DNA of 47,020 bases from JAHEIJ01 sp040235565. Lineage in GTDB: Bacteria > Pseudomonadota > Gammaproteobacteria > UBA6429 > Thiohalophilaceae. The stretch spans positions 1 through 47,020 of the forward strand of contig JBECLA010000067.1 of NCBI GenBank assembly GCA_040235565.1, in the 5' to 3' direction. Below, one piece after another: positions 25,045-33,605 of the stretch (positions are counted from its first letter, which is position 1; the number at the start of each line of letters is the position of its first letter). Both the position numbers and the translations under genes were made by a program. The notes beneath the pieces are model-generated. The model searched no databases and was not told the DNA's origin. It saw only the letters and a list, made by a program, of their open reading frames with translations.

Positions 25045-26018
25045 ACTGCAGCCTGCTTATTGTTAATCGCTGACTTCTTATCTTGTGCGCTAACAAGCCT
25101 TTCCATGGTACGCAGTGCGCGCTCGTCCAGCTTCAATGCCGCTTCAACCCAGATATCGGAGATATGTTGTAGTTCTTGCAGATTGATTGGATTAAGTGAA
25201 TCTCTGGCACGCTGCATGGCCAAGTTACCGGTTCTTCTCTTGCGGTGTTGCTTGATAAAATTATTTACTTCCACCACACCTTCACCATCTTTTGCCAGCA
25301 CGTCAACAATACCCAGTTCGTACAACTCGGCCCCTGTATAAGACCGACCTGAGGAGATAATACGATCTGCAATACCAGGGCTTACACGACGCGAAAGATA
25401 ACAATGTGCACCCATACCGGGGAACAGGTTGAACAGTATTTCAGGGAAACCAATCTGGGCACTTTCTTCCGCGACCAGAACATTGCAGGACAAAGCGGCC
25501 TCAAAACCGCCACCCATGGCCTGGCCCTGGATCAAGGCAATAGTTGTAATATCCTGATTAAATCCCGTTGTACATTGATATCCGAGGTCCAGACAGGAAT
25601 ACGCATAACGGCGCAATTCTTCCCTGGCACCGGCAAGAATATATTTACGGAAATTATTTAGATCCCCGCCAAGATTGTAAACACCCGGCACACCCGAGGC
25701 AGCGATGAGATATTCTATAGACTTGGATTGCTCATTCTCACCTTGTATGTCTTCGAACAAACTGTGCAGTTCGGTTAACAGGGTTTGGGTAAAGCAGGGA
25801 CGCGGTGTTGCCTTCATGAAGAACCACATGGCTTTCAAACCGGCATCATATTGATGCTCGAGTTGTTGATAACAGCTGGTCTCCACATTTGATGCGTCCT
25901 CGAATGCGTTATCCTTCCCGTCATCCACCACAGTCGGCTCTGTAGGGCGTGGCAGATATCTGGCCGGTTGCTGCATATCAAGTTCTTCTAGCGTTGGGTA
26001 TCCCGCAATGATATTCAT
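25041..26018 (-). CDS. rpfF: RpfF-like DSF synthase (crotonase family)
   Basis: 325 residues of the enoyl-CoA-hydratase/crotonase superfamily. RpfF converts acyl-ACP intermediates into cis-2-unsaturated fatty acids used as diffusible signal factor. The two catalytic glutamates of this subfamily are in place: Glu173 in GGGFEAALS and Glu193 in GFPEILFNLFPGMGAH, 20 residues apart as in Xanthomonas RpfF (141/161). The oxyanion-hole segment VYNLGGDLNNF is present near 113-123. AGAGGAAG lies before the ATG. Convergent orientation against rpfC, with stop codons sharing CTAA at 25041-25044, matches the rpfGHC/rpfBF arrangement known in Xanthomonas. No rpfB-like gene is seen. Confidence 0.93.
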   Translation of the reverse strand: MNIIAGYPTLEELDMQQPARYLPRPTEPTVVDDGKDNAFEDASNVETSCYQQLEHQYDAGLKAMWFFMKATPRPCFTQTLLTELHSLFEDIQGENEQSKSIEYLIAASGVPGVYNLGGDLNNFRKYILAGAREELRRYAYSCLDLGYQCTTGFNQDITTIALIQGQAMGGGFEAALSCNVLVAEESAQIGFPEILFNLFPGMGAHCYLSRRVSPGIADRIISSGRSYTGAELYELGIVDVLAKDGEGVVEVNNFIKQHRKRRTGNLAMQRARDSLNPINLQELQHISDIWVEAALKLDERALRTMERLVSAQDKKSAINNKQAAV

Positions 26019-26064
26019 AGTGTCTTCCTCTTTGTTATGAGAGTTGGGGGGGTTATTGGTATTG

Positions 26065-26095
26065 TATATACTTTAGCATTAGACCAAAATGTCTA
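26065..26095 (-). promoter_or_regulatory. Possible rpfF promoter
   Basis: On the minus strand TAGACA (26095-26090) is followed 19 bases later by TATATA (26070-26065), about 50 bases before the rpfF start. The spacing is slightly long, and a C7 tract lies in the presumed leader (26046-26052). Resemblance only. Confidence 0.28.
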
Positions 26096-26208
26096 TGAAT
26101 TGAAGCTGATTGTTAAAAAAGTCGCAATGGCCATTCGCAAATAGAATTAATCTTGCAGAATATTTTACTTTAAAATCATCTAATTATTGGGTTTTCTTGA
26201 TGCCAATT

Positions 26209-26221
26209 CACCAATTAGGTG
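26209..26221. promoter_or_regulatory. CACC-N5-GGTG inverted repeat between rpfF and the P-type ATPase gene
   Basis: CACCAATTAGGTG is flanked by AATT on both sides. It sits in the 288-base gap upstream of rpfF, about 190 bases from the rpfF start and downstream of the P-ATPase stop. It resembles the palindrome at 39244-39262. The rest of this gap holds nothing recognisable. Confidence 0.3.
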
Positions 26222-26306
26222 CAATTATTGTGGCTCTCCGTCGAGACCCGGTCCTGGACATCAAGCCACGCGTTCCAGCTACATAATCATTACCACAACT
26301 TGCAAT

Positions 26307-28973
26307 TTAAATCATCAGCGACAGCTGTAATCTCCGCCTGATAATTGCCTTCTCGATTTCGACGGCCAGGAAGACGATTATTGGCAACGTAAAACATACC
26401 AGTAATTCATCCGCCGATAATGGTGCGGTTTTAAAGATGGGATTCAGAAACGGTATATAAATCACTGCTAACTGTAACAAAACGGTAAAACTGACAGCGC
26501 CAAGTAAATACAGGTTACTGAATAATCCCAACGAGAAGATCGATTGAGACTCTGATCGGATCACAATGGCATGCATCAGTTGTGAAAATGTCAGGACAGT
26601 AAAGATGATGGTCTGCCAGTTTTCCTTACCGGCCTCAATCGCCCATGCCATAGAGAGAATGGAAACCCCGGCAATCAATAATCCCACCCAGAGCATATGT
26701 TGCCACATGCCACCGGCGAAAATACTTTCGTCAGGGGGCCGGGGAGGGCGTTGCATAATTCCGCGTTCTGCCGGTTCAGCTGAGAATGCCAACCCCGGTA
26801 AGCCATCAGTCACCAGATTGATCCAGAGTATATGGATTGGCAAAAGCGGAATTGGCATACCAAAGAATGGCGCCAAAAACAGCGTCCAGATCTCTCCGGA
26901 ATTACTGGTCATGGTGTATTTTATAAACTTGCGGATATTGTCGAATACACGACGTCCCTCCCGAACGGCTGTAACAATCGTGGCAAAGTTATCATCCAGC
27001 AACACCATATCAGAAGCTTCGCGGGCAACTTCAGTGCCTTTTTTGCCCATCGCGACACCTATATTGGCGGCTTTTAACGCCGGGGCATCATTAACACCAT
27101 CGCCCGTCATTGCAACGAATTGTCCCCTATCCTGCAGGGCCTGAACGATTTTTGTCTTTTGTTGGGGATTAACGCGGGCATAAACCCGCACCTGTTCAAC
27201 TCGCCGCTCCAAATCTGTCAGGTCCATGCGGGACAATTCAGAGCCGGTTACTACCCGGTCATCATCAGCAGCCATGCCGAGATATGCTGCGATGAAAAGC
27301 GCCGTGCCAGGATGATCGCCGGTAATCATTACGGGTGTAATCCCGGCTGAGAAACACTCCTGTACTGCTGCGTTAACTTCTTCTCTTGGCGGATCGAGCA
27401 ATGCCACCATGCCCAGCAATGTCAAATCATGTTCAACGGTTTCTGCAGTTACTTTTTCCGGTAATGCCGGTAAATCGCAAAAAGCCAACGCCAGGACCCG
27501 ATAGCCTTTTTCTGCAAGCTCCATGGCATAATCCTGTAATCCATCCGGTTCTATTTTATTTTTACCCTCCGTAGTCAGCTGTTGTTTACATAGAGGTAAA
27601 ATAATTTCCGGTGCACCTTTGGTGAAGGCAATGAACTTACCGTCACTTTTCCTGTGAACTGTGCTCATACATTTTCGTTCGGAATCAAAAGGAACTTCAG
27701 CGACTCTCGGCAGACTCTGTTCCAGTTCTGTCTTGTCAAAGCCGTATTTCTGCGCTGCCACATACAAAGCCAGCTCAGTTGGATCACCCGCTATTTCGGT
27801 GCCTGCATTGCTTACCACTACTGACCGTATGTCGTTGTTTAATGCCAGCGCCTGACCAATCAGGTTCCAGGGTGATACGTTTTTCCCTTCAGGGGGAAAT
27901 TCAGAATACGCATGCAAATCGACAATCACCTGCTCAAGTTGCATCTTGTTCTGGGTGAGTGTTCCTGTTTTATCGGCACAAATAAAGGTAACAGAACCAA
28001 GCGTTTCGACCGCCGGCAAATTACGTACCAGGGCACGCTGGCGGCTCATTTTCCGGGCACCGATTGCCAGGGACACGGTAATAACTGCAGGTAGTGCTTC
28101 CGGTATCGCCGCAACGGCAAGGCTGACGGCGGTAAGAAACATCAGCATGACCGGCTCACCGCGCAACAATCCCACCATAAATATAAAAGCGCATATGGCA
28201 AGTACAATCAGCGCCAAACGTCTGCCGAAGGTGGCCAGTCGTTTCTGTAAGGGTGTTTTGACTGATCTTTGTTGCTGTAACAATGATGCGATTTTGCCCA
28301 GTTCAGTTGTCATCCCCACTGCAATCGTGACTCCCAGGGCCCGTCCACGAGTAACCTGTGTACCTTTATATGTAATGTTATGTCGATCACCCAGGGGAAC
28401 ATCAGCCTCTGTCAGAGGAGATGAAGATTTCGCAACGGCAAGTGATTCTCCCGTGAGCGCGGCTTCCTCGATTTCGAGATTTTCGGCCTCAATCAGACGT
28501 AAATCGGCGGGCACAACATTACCTGCCTCCAGAAAAACCAGATCACCAACAACAAGTTCACGGGCAGTGATAGTGACTTCTTCTCCATTTCGCAATACCC
28601 GCGCCTCGGGTGCAGCCATGACCTTCAAGGCAGCAATAGCATATTCAGCCCGATACTCCTGACTTGCGCCAATGATTGCATTTAAAAGAACAATAACCAG
28701 GATAGCGATAGCATCTTCCGGTGCGCCAATTATTCCGGAAATAACGGCGGCCGCAATGAGGATCAAAATCATGAAATCTGAGAATTGTCGTAAGACAATA
28801 TTCAGGAGTGTGTGACGCGCCTGTTCAACGATTTCGTTATAACCGTCTCTGGATAATCGATCAGATACAACTTTTGATTGTAAACCATGACCTCTATCAA
28901 CCTGAAAATGTTCCAATACCCTGGTAACATCCATTACATGCCATTGCATCATTTCTTGAGGATCATTTGCCAT
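26307..28973 (-). CDS. Cation-transporting P-type ATPase, SERCA/PMR1-like (type II)
   Basis: 888 residues, the usual length for this group. It has an N-terminal cation-ATPase domain (WHVMDVTRVLEHF), the A domain with the dephosphorylation loop in ALTGESLAV, the phosphorylation site DKTGTLTQNKM, the nucleotide-binding region with TKGAPE, the hinge MTGDGVNDAPAL, and ten helices. Helix 4 has AAIPEALPAV and helix 6 NLVTDGLPGLAFS, as in Ca2+ or Mn2+ pumps of the secretory-pathway type. It would export a divalent cation from the cytoplasm at the expense of ATP. It lies last in an operon behind the VIT-like carrier (35-base gap) and DUF211 gene. Ca2+ is most likely, with Mn2+ not excluded. Confidence 0.92.
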   Translation of the reverse strand: MANDPQEMMQWHVMDVTRVLEHFQVDRGHGLQSKVVSDRLSRDGYNEIVEQARHTLLNIVLRQFSDFMILILIAAAVISGIIGAPEDAIAILVIVLLNAIIGASQEYRAEYAIAALKVMAAPEARVLRNGEEVTITARELVVGDLVFLEAGNVVPADLRLIEAENLEIEEAALTGESLAVAKSSSPLTEADVPLGDRHNITYKGTQVTRGRALGVTIAVGMTTELGKIASLLQQQRSVKTPLQKRLATFGRRLALIVLAICAFIFMVGLLRGEPVMLMFLTAVSLAVAAIPEALPAVITVSLAIGARKMSRQRALVRNLPAVETLGSVTFICADKTGTLTQNKMQLEQVIVDLHAYSEFPPEGKNVSPWNLIGQALALNNDIRSVVVSNAGTEIAGDPTELALYVAAQKYGFDKTELEQSLPRVAEVPFDSERKCMSTVHRKSDGKFIAFTKGAPEIILPLCKQQLTTEGKNKIEPDGLQDYAMELAEKGYRVLALAFCDLPALPEKVTAETVEHDLTLLGMVALLDPPREEVNAAVQECFSAGITPVMITGDHPGTALFIAAYLGMAADDDRVVTGSELSRMDLTDLERRVEQVRVYARVNPQQKTKIVQALQDRGQFVAMTGDGVNDAPALKAANIGVAMGKKGTEVAREASDMVLLDDNFATIVTAVREGRRVFDNIRKFIKYTMTSNSGEIWTLFLAPFFGMPIPLLPIHILWINLVTDGLPGLAFSAEPAERGIMQRPPRPPDESIFAGGMWQHMLWVGLLIAGVSILSMAWAIEAGKENWQTIIFTVLTFSQLMHAIVIRSESQSIFSLGLFSNLYLLGAVSFTVLLQLAVIYIPFLNPIFKTAPLSADELLVCFTLPIIVFLAVEIEKAIIRRRLQLSLMI

Positions 28974-29008
28974 GATTATTTACATGCTCGATACCCTGAA
29001 ACCACATT

Positions 29009-29593
29009 TCAATTAATTAAATAAATCAGGATAGTAGTAACTACGGCAACCAGTATGGTTTGCAACCCGGAAAATAACCAGAATGTACCGCTGACACTCC
29101 CTAAAAACACGCCAAGCAGAAATATCAAAATGAAGGCAATGCCGATTCCGGCCACTAAAGGATCAAATGGTATTGGATAACCCATCAGGGTTAAAAACAA
29201 TGGCACGATAATAATCAACGAGAGAATCAAGGGAGAAAGCCCATTCGTTATTGCAATTAAGAGCGGCATCCAGACGGATGCTTTTGCATGAGGGGATTCT
29301 TCAAGCTCCGAAATCATGGCGGTTTGTAATTCATGAAATTCGCGTTTTCGCTCGGCTGCCTCACTTACATAAGCACTGCTAAAACCGCTCATTGCCAATG
29401 CAATTGCCGCGCTCAAACACGCAGTAATGATAATATTCGCATTAGTCGTATTGCTGACATAAAATCCCACCAACAATCCCAGGGTTGTCAAGGCACCATC
29501 AAAGCCATTGACAACAAAGTATCGACGCGCAATATCATGTGATTTGCTAATGTAGACAAGGTCACGAAGCTTTTTAAGAAAAGTGGGAACCAT
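29009..29593 (-). CDS. VIT1/CCC1-family metal carrier-like membrane protein
   Basis: 194 residues with about five membrane helices. The first helix carries FVVNGFDGALTTLGLLVGFYVS, the Asp-Gly signature of the VIT1/CCC1 iron-manganese carriers, and the second SAAIALAMSGFSSAYVSEAAERKRE ends in the acidic segment that in this family leads to the cytosolic metal-binding loop. It lacks the large ferritin-like or metal-binding domain of eukaryotic VIT1, as many bacterial members do. It lies between the DUF211 gene (62-base gap) and the P-ATPase. Transport of Fe2+ or Mn2+ is a family-based guess. Confidence 0.82.
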   Translation of the reverse strand: MVPTFLKKLRDLVYISKSHDIARRYFVVNGFDGALTTLGLLVGFYVSNTTNANIIITACLSAAIALAMSGFSSAYVSEAAERKREFHELQTAMISELEESPHAKASVWMPLLIAITNGLSPLILSLIIIVPLFLTLMGYPIPFDPLVAGIGIAFILIFLLGVFLGSVSGTFWLFSGLQTILVAVVTTILIYLIN

Positions 29594-29655
29594 GATTGAA
29601 ACTGAGTAACTTATTAACTCAATGGCTTAGCTACGATGTGAAAATATTTCAGTGT

Positions 29656-29916
29656 TTATAAAACATGAACAACCTGGACACTATCCACACTGTGCAGTGA
29701 CCCTCCCATTTCGTTGATAGCCTCTGTGATTTTCTCAAGATCAATGTCTGAACCTTCTATGAGCGCTTCCAGTGTCTGGGTTTGATCGTCCATTTCAACG
29801 AGATTGATTGTTACTCGCCACTCAGCATGTAAGGCTGCGATACCCTTGGCAAACTCCAGGATTGTCGGGTGATGTGGTTTTAAAATATCCAGTACAAGGC
29901 GGGTGACTTCTATCAT
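29656..29916 (-). CDS. DUF211 protein
   Basis: 86 residues matching the DUF211 family, small alpha/beta proteins of unknown function first noted in archaea. The segments TRLVLDILKPHHPTI, VTINLVEMDDQTQTLEALIEG and MGGSLHSVDSVQV fit its ferredoxin-like fold. CAGGA precedes the ATG. It heads a probable operon with the VIT-like carrier and the P-type ATPase, so a role in metal or ion homeostasis is suggested by context only. Confidence 0.82.
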   Translation of the reverse strand: MIEVTRLVLDILKPHHPTILEFAKGIAALHAEWRVTINLVEMDDQTQTLEALIEGSDIDLEKITEAINEMGGSLHSVDSVQVVHVL

Positions 29917-30414
29917 TTTTCCTGCTAACTCTCGGGTTATATGTGATTATTTTTGAACCAACCTGTTTTTCTGCAGACCCTGGCCTGTCCCAACAAGCAT
30001 AGTATATCTGTAAATGTCATTTTTGATGATCATTCCGGAACAATCCCCACCGCCGAATCTCATCAATTTGCATCGCTCGCGACCGGTATTGCCAGCCATT
30101 CAGATCGCACCACAGGGTTTTGGTCAATTTCTTGCAAGACAAATTAGTACCCGTTGTAGGTGATAAATACAGGATATCGGTATTCGTAACGAACCGATAG
30201 AATTGTTCTATTTTTACATTAACTATCCATTATAAGTAACTGTTTTATATAGTACTGTAAATTTCGATCATAGTATTGACGGAGATGCAAAATTTAACTG
30301 GCAGGCAGATTTACAGGAAGCGGGATCTTGCATGACGCACCGTAGTTGACATCCGTACACAATATTTGACTGCTAAACTCACATTAAATCGATTCGGATA
30401 CGGGAGAGAGGTAA
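29917..30414. other. Long gap without a convincing gene
   Basis: About 500 bases between the divergent DUF211 and lysine-rich genes. A 64-codon frame from a TTG (29953-30147) is open but has no ribosome-binding site and an unremarkable composition, so I do not call it. A TTGACA at 30346-30351 may be a -35 element for the lysine-rich gene. Nothing else is evident. Confidence 0.5.
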
Positions 30415-30771
30415 ATGGCCACCAGGGCAAAAAAGTCAGCCAGCAAAACCAGTAGCAAGAAAAAAACCGGCAAAAAGAAAACGAGTACGAAAAAATCCAC
30501 GGCCAAAAAAGTCACGATAAAGAAAACCAGCCGTAAAAAAACGGCTACAAGTAAAACGTCAAAAAAGAAACCCTCCGCCTCCAAAAAAACAAAAGGATCA
30601 ATGCCTGGTACTATTTCAATCAGTCGGGAAGAACGCTGGCGTATGATTGCGACGACCGCTTATTTAAAAGCTGAGGCCCGTAATTTTTCGCCCGGCCATG
30701 AAATGGAAGACTGGTTGGCTGCCGAGAGAGAAGTGGATGCACTGATCGGCGGGAAAAACCGCAACAAATAA
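30415..30771 (+). CDS. Lysine-rich histone-H1-like tail fused to a DUF2934 domain
   Basis: 118 residues. Residues 1-62 are almost entirely Lys, Ser, Thr and Ala (repeats such as KKTSTKKSTAKK), like the C-terminal tail of histone H1 or AlgP-type bacterial proteins, and would bind nucleic acids or other polyanions. Residues about 65-115 match DUF2934, with EERWRMIATTAYLKAEARNF and the closing DWLAAEREVDALI. The GAGAGAGG site precedes the ATG. It may be a small nucleoid-associated protein; the fusion of a basic tail to DUF2934 is seen in other proteobacteria but is functionally untested to my knowledge. Confidence 0.82.
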   Translation: MATRAKKSASKTSSKKKTGKKKTSTKKSTAKKVTIKKTSRKKTATSKTSKKKPSASKKTKGSMPGTISISREERWRMIATTAYLKAEARNFSPGHEMEDWLAAEREVDALIGGKNRNK

Positions 30772-30881
30772 TCTGCCATCGAAAGCAAGCGTTATTGACT
30801 TGACAAGAAGGGGAATCCAGGTCCACCTTGTCGATCGACCAATGCTGCGCTTAGCTTAGCTAACGGCTTATTTCGCGAAAT

Positions 30882-31460
30882 TTACTGGCGAACCCCTTCA
30901 AACGAAAAAAATAATTCAACCGTTTTTGAGGCGGGTCCCAAATCATAGTTGATACCGTAATCCGCCAGTTTCAACGTCGTCGTGCCTTCAAACCCTCGTC
31001 GATAACCACCCCAGGGGTCAGGTCCGTGCCCGACATGCTTTACTGCAATTGTGATATTTCGCGTTACGCCATGTAAGGTGAATTTACCATTCAGCATCGC
31101 GGTACCGTCCCCATTATCCATAAAGCTGGTGCTGGTAAAATACGCCTCGGGGTATTTTGTGACATGTAGAAAGTCTTCGCCGCGCAGATGTTTATCACGC
31201 TCAGCATGATTTGAGTCAATGCTGTCTGTTTCTATCACCACCTTGATTTTCGAGGTATCTGGATTTTTCTCATCATAACTGAAAGCACCATGGAAATTAT
31301 TAAACCGCCCATATAACCAGCTATAACCGAGGTGCTTTATTCGAAATTGGATAAAAGCATGCGCATCTTTGGTATCAATGAGGTATTCATCAGCGATAAC
31401 CAACCCGGGCAGAACCAGAGTACTGAGCAGGATAAAATTAATAATACATTTTTTATACAT
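30882..31460 (-). CDS. YceI-family periplasmic lipid-binding protein
   Basis: 192 residues with a signal peptide (NFILLSTLVLPGLVIA, cleaved near residue 23). The mature part has the YceI lipocalin-like barrel features: DTKDAHAFIQFRIKHLGYSWLYGRFNNFHGAFSYD, HLRGEDFLHVTKYPEAYFTS and ATMLNGKFTLHGVTRNITI. YceI relatives bind isoprenoids such as ubiquinone precursors in the periplasm. AGGAGAAG precedes the ATG. The upstream cytochrome b561 gene (43-base gap) forms the typical yceJ-yceI pair. Confidence 0.92.
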   Translation of the reverse strand: MYKKCIINFILLSTLVLPGLVIADEYLIDTKDAHAFIQFRIKHLGYSWLYGRFNNFHGAFSYDEKNPDTSKIKVVIETDSIDSNHAERDKHLRGEDFLHVTKYPEAYFTSTSFMDNGDGTAMLNGKFTLHGVTRNITIAVKHVGHGPDPWGGYRRGFEGTTTLKLADYGINYDLGPASKTVELFFSFEGVRQ

Positions 31461-31503
31461 GGATCTTCTCCTGATACTTCAATTTGTATTACTAACTCTA
31501 TTT

Positions 31504-32052
31504 TTAACGACCAAACATTCGGGCTAAAGTTCTGTCCCGATCGATAAAATGGTGCTTTACCGCCGCAAGGACATGTAGCGCGCTTAACCCAATTAAAATA
31601 AACGCTAACAGGAGATGCATGTCACCTGCTATTTCTTCCTGTTGTTCAAATCTGTATACCGTCGCTGGAATTGTAACAATTCCAAATATCTCTATGGGCC
31701 GGCCATCGGCAGTAGATATCAAATATCCACTCAGGATAACGAGAAATATCAGCAAGTTAATTGTCCAGTGCACCAGGGTTGCAATACTGTGCTCAAATCG
31801 TGAAACACCCGGTAATGATTGCGGTTTTTTATTTGCCCAGCGCCAAGCCAGACGAAACACCATTATGACAAACAATAACAAACCAATGCTCTTGTGAAGA
31901 TCCGGGGCGCGAAGATACCAGGGATCATAATAGGTTAATTCGACCATCCACAGGCCCAGAAAAAACAGCCCGGTTACCGCAATTGCAATCAGCCAATGCA
32001 GTACGATTGCAATGATGCCGTACTCTGAATCGGTGTCTCGCCACATTAACAT
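31504..32052 (-). CDS. Cytochrome b561 (YceJ-like)
   Basis: About 182 residues with four membrane helices and the four haem-ligating histidines of bacterial cytochrome b561: VLHWLIAIAVTG in helix 1, DLHKSIGLLLF in helix 2, LVHWTINLLIFL in helix 3 and DMHLLLAFILIGLSALHVLAA in helix 4. It would bind two b haems and oxidise or reduce quinol at the inner membrane. GGAG lies 11 bases before the ATG at 32052; a Met at 32046 is the alternative, and 32079 has no site. It precedes the yceI gene in one transcript. Confidence 0.9.
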   Translation of the reverse strand: MLMWRDTDSEYGIIAIVLHWLIAIAVTGLFFLGLWMVELTYYDPWYLRAPDLHKSIGLLLFVIMVFRLAWRWANKKPQSLPGVSRFEHSIATLVHWTINLLIFLVILSGYLISTADGRPIEIFGIVTIPATVYRFEQQEEIAGDMHLLLAFILIGLSALHVLAAVKHHFIDRDRTLARMFGR

Positions 32053-32216
32053 ATTTATATTAACTCCACATTCGCGCATTGACTAACGAGGCATCATTCG
32101 CGGCCCCTGCACGAGTAAAATATACTAGAGAGCGTCTTGTCATTTTGCATCAGGCAATGAGATGCTACACTCAATAGTATACAAGGACTCGATTTCGTAC
32201 GGATGGTAGTTAGTTC

Positions 32217-33605
32217 ATGACACAGCGATACCACAAGACCATAGCCATCTTGCTTTTATTCAGCCTGGGACTCCTGTTAAATAGCACTTTAATAAGCAAT
32301 GAAAAAAACTCGATTATTCAATTAACTATCGAAGATGTAATTGGCCCTGCGACCGATGACTATATCGAGCGCGCCCTGACTAGCGCCGTGCAGGAACAGG
32401 CCAAGCTTGTGGTTATCCGGATGGATACTCCGGGTGGACTGGATACCGCGATGCGGGGCATCATTAAAAACATTACCAACTCCGCCATTCCCGTCGCCAC
32501 CTTCGTCGCGCCAACCGGCGCGCGCGCCGCCAGCGCCGGTACCTATATTCTTTATGCAAGCCATATTGCCGCAATGGCACCCGGCACAAATCTTGGTGCC
32601 GCCACCCCGGTCCAGATCGGTGGCATGCCGACGCCAGGAAAAACTGATAAAGAAAAAGAAAAGGAAACGAAGGATAGATCCACACAACCGGCACCAGCCG
32701 ACGCCAAAACCAGGAAAGTCATTAACGATGCCGTCGCTTATATCCGCGGCCTGGCGGAATTACATGGCCGCAACCAGGATTGGGCCGAGAAAGCCGTACG
32801 CGAGGCCGCCAGCCTGCAAGCCAGTGAAGCCCTGAAACTGAACGTCATCGATATCATCGCCGACAGCGTTCCGGATCTATTAAATAAACTGGAAGGCAGA
32901 GAAATCCTCGTGCTAGGTGAAAAACGCACCTTGCATACGGCTGGTTTGCCCGTCAAACAGATTGAACCAGACTGGCGCAGCCGCCTGCTGAGTGTCATAA
33001 CCAACCCCAACATCGCTTATATTTTGATGCTCATCGGCATCTACGGTCTGATCTTCGAATTTTCCAATCCCGGTGCAATTGTCCCGGGTACCATCGGGGC
33101 CATTGCCTTATTGCTGGCTCTCTATTCCTTCCAGTTATTACCGATTAATTATGCCGGGGTTGCCTTAATCCTCCTCGGCGTGGCACTCATGGTCGGTGAA
33201 GCGTTTCAACCCAGTTTTGGCATGCTCGGCATTGGCGGGACCATTGCCTTCGTCATTGGTTCTATCATTCTTATGGATACCGACACGCCCGGATTTGGCA
33301 TAGATATCTCCGTCATTCTTACATTTGCGGCCACCAGTGTGTTGATCTTTATATTTGTGATCGGCATGGCTATCAAAGCCAGACAACGTCCCGTTGTGAG
33401 TGGTATGGAAGAACTCATTGGTGGCGAAGCCATAGCCGATAATGATTTTGATCGCCAGGGGACAGTGACGATACACAGCGAACATTGGAATGCGGTGACA
33501 GAGCAACCTTTGCATAAAGGCCAGACTGTAAAAGTGATTGATATAAATGGACTCATCCTTCATGTAAAACCTCTGGAGGATATCAAACAGGAGGAAACAT
33601 CATGA
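32217..33605 (+). CDS. NfeD1b-type membrane serine protease
   Basis: 462 residues: a signal or anchor at 9-25, a ClpP/crotonase-like serine-protease domain (residues 35-235; VIRMDTPGGLDTAMRGI, the catalytic SAGTYILYASHIAAMAPGTNLGAATPV with Ser and later Lys), then four helices (260-400) and a C-terminal OB-fold NfeD domain ending near 460. Such proteins cleave stomatin partners at the membrane. The stop overlaps the slipin start (ATGA, 33602-33605), the standard NfeD-stomatin gene pair. The catalytic Ser and Lys appear intact. Confidence 0.93.
   Translation: MTQRYHKTIAILLLFSLGLLLNSTLISNEKNSIIQLTIEDVIGPATDDYIERALTSAVQEQAKLVVIRMDTPGGLDTAMRGIIKNITNSAIPVATFVAPTGARAASAGTYILYASHIAAMAPGTNLGAATPVQIGGMPTPGKTDKEKEKETKDRSTQPAPADAKTRKVINDAVAYIRGLAELHGRNQDWAEKAVREAASLQASEALKLNVIDIIADSVPDLLNKLEGREILVLGEKRTLHTAGLPVKQIEPDWRSRLLSVITNPNIAYILMLIGIYGLIFEFSNPGAIVPGTIGAIALLLALYSFQLLPINYAGVALILLGVALMVGEAFQPSFGMLGIGGTIAFVIGSIILMDTDTPGFGIDISVILTFAATSVLIFIFVIGMAIKARQRPVVSGMEELIGGEAIADNDFDRQGTVTIHSEHWNAVTEQPLHKGQTVKVIDINGLILHVKPLEDIKQEETS

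Noticed and set aside
26046..26052. G7 homopolymer in the rpfF leader as a phase-variation tract
   Set aside because: It is short and lies outside the coding sequence and not clearly between promoter elements; no further evidence of slippage.
27946..28662. 238-codon plus-strand frame opposite the P-type ATPase
   Set aside because: The minus-strand ATPase has all catalytic motifs. The plus-strand product is rich in Arg, Ser and Thr with no fold signature.
29953..30147. 64-codon frame from TTG beside the DUF211 gene
   Set aside because: No ribosome-binding site, rare start and no family resemblance.
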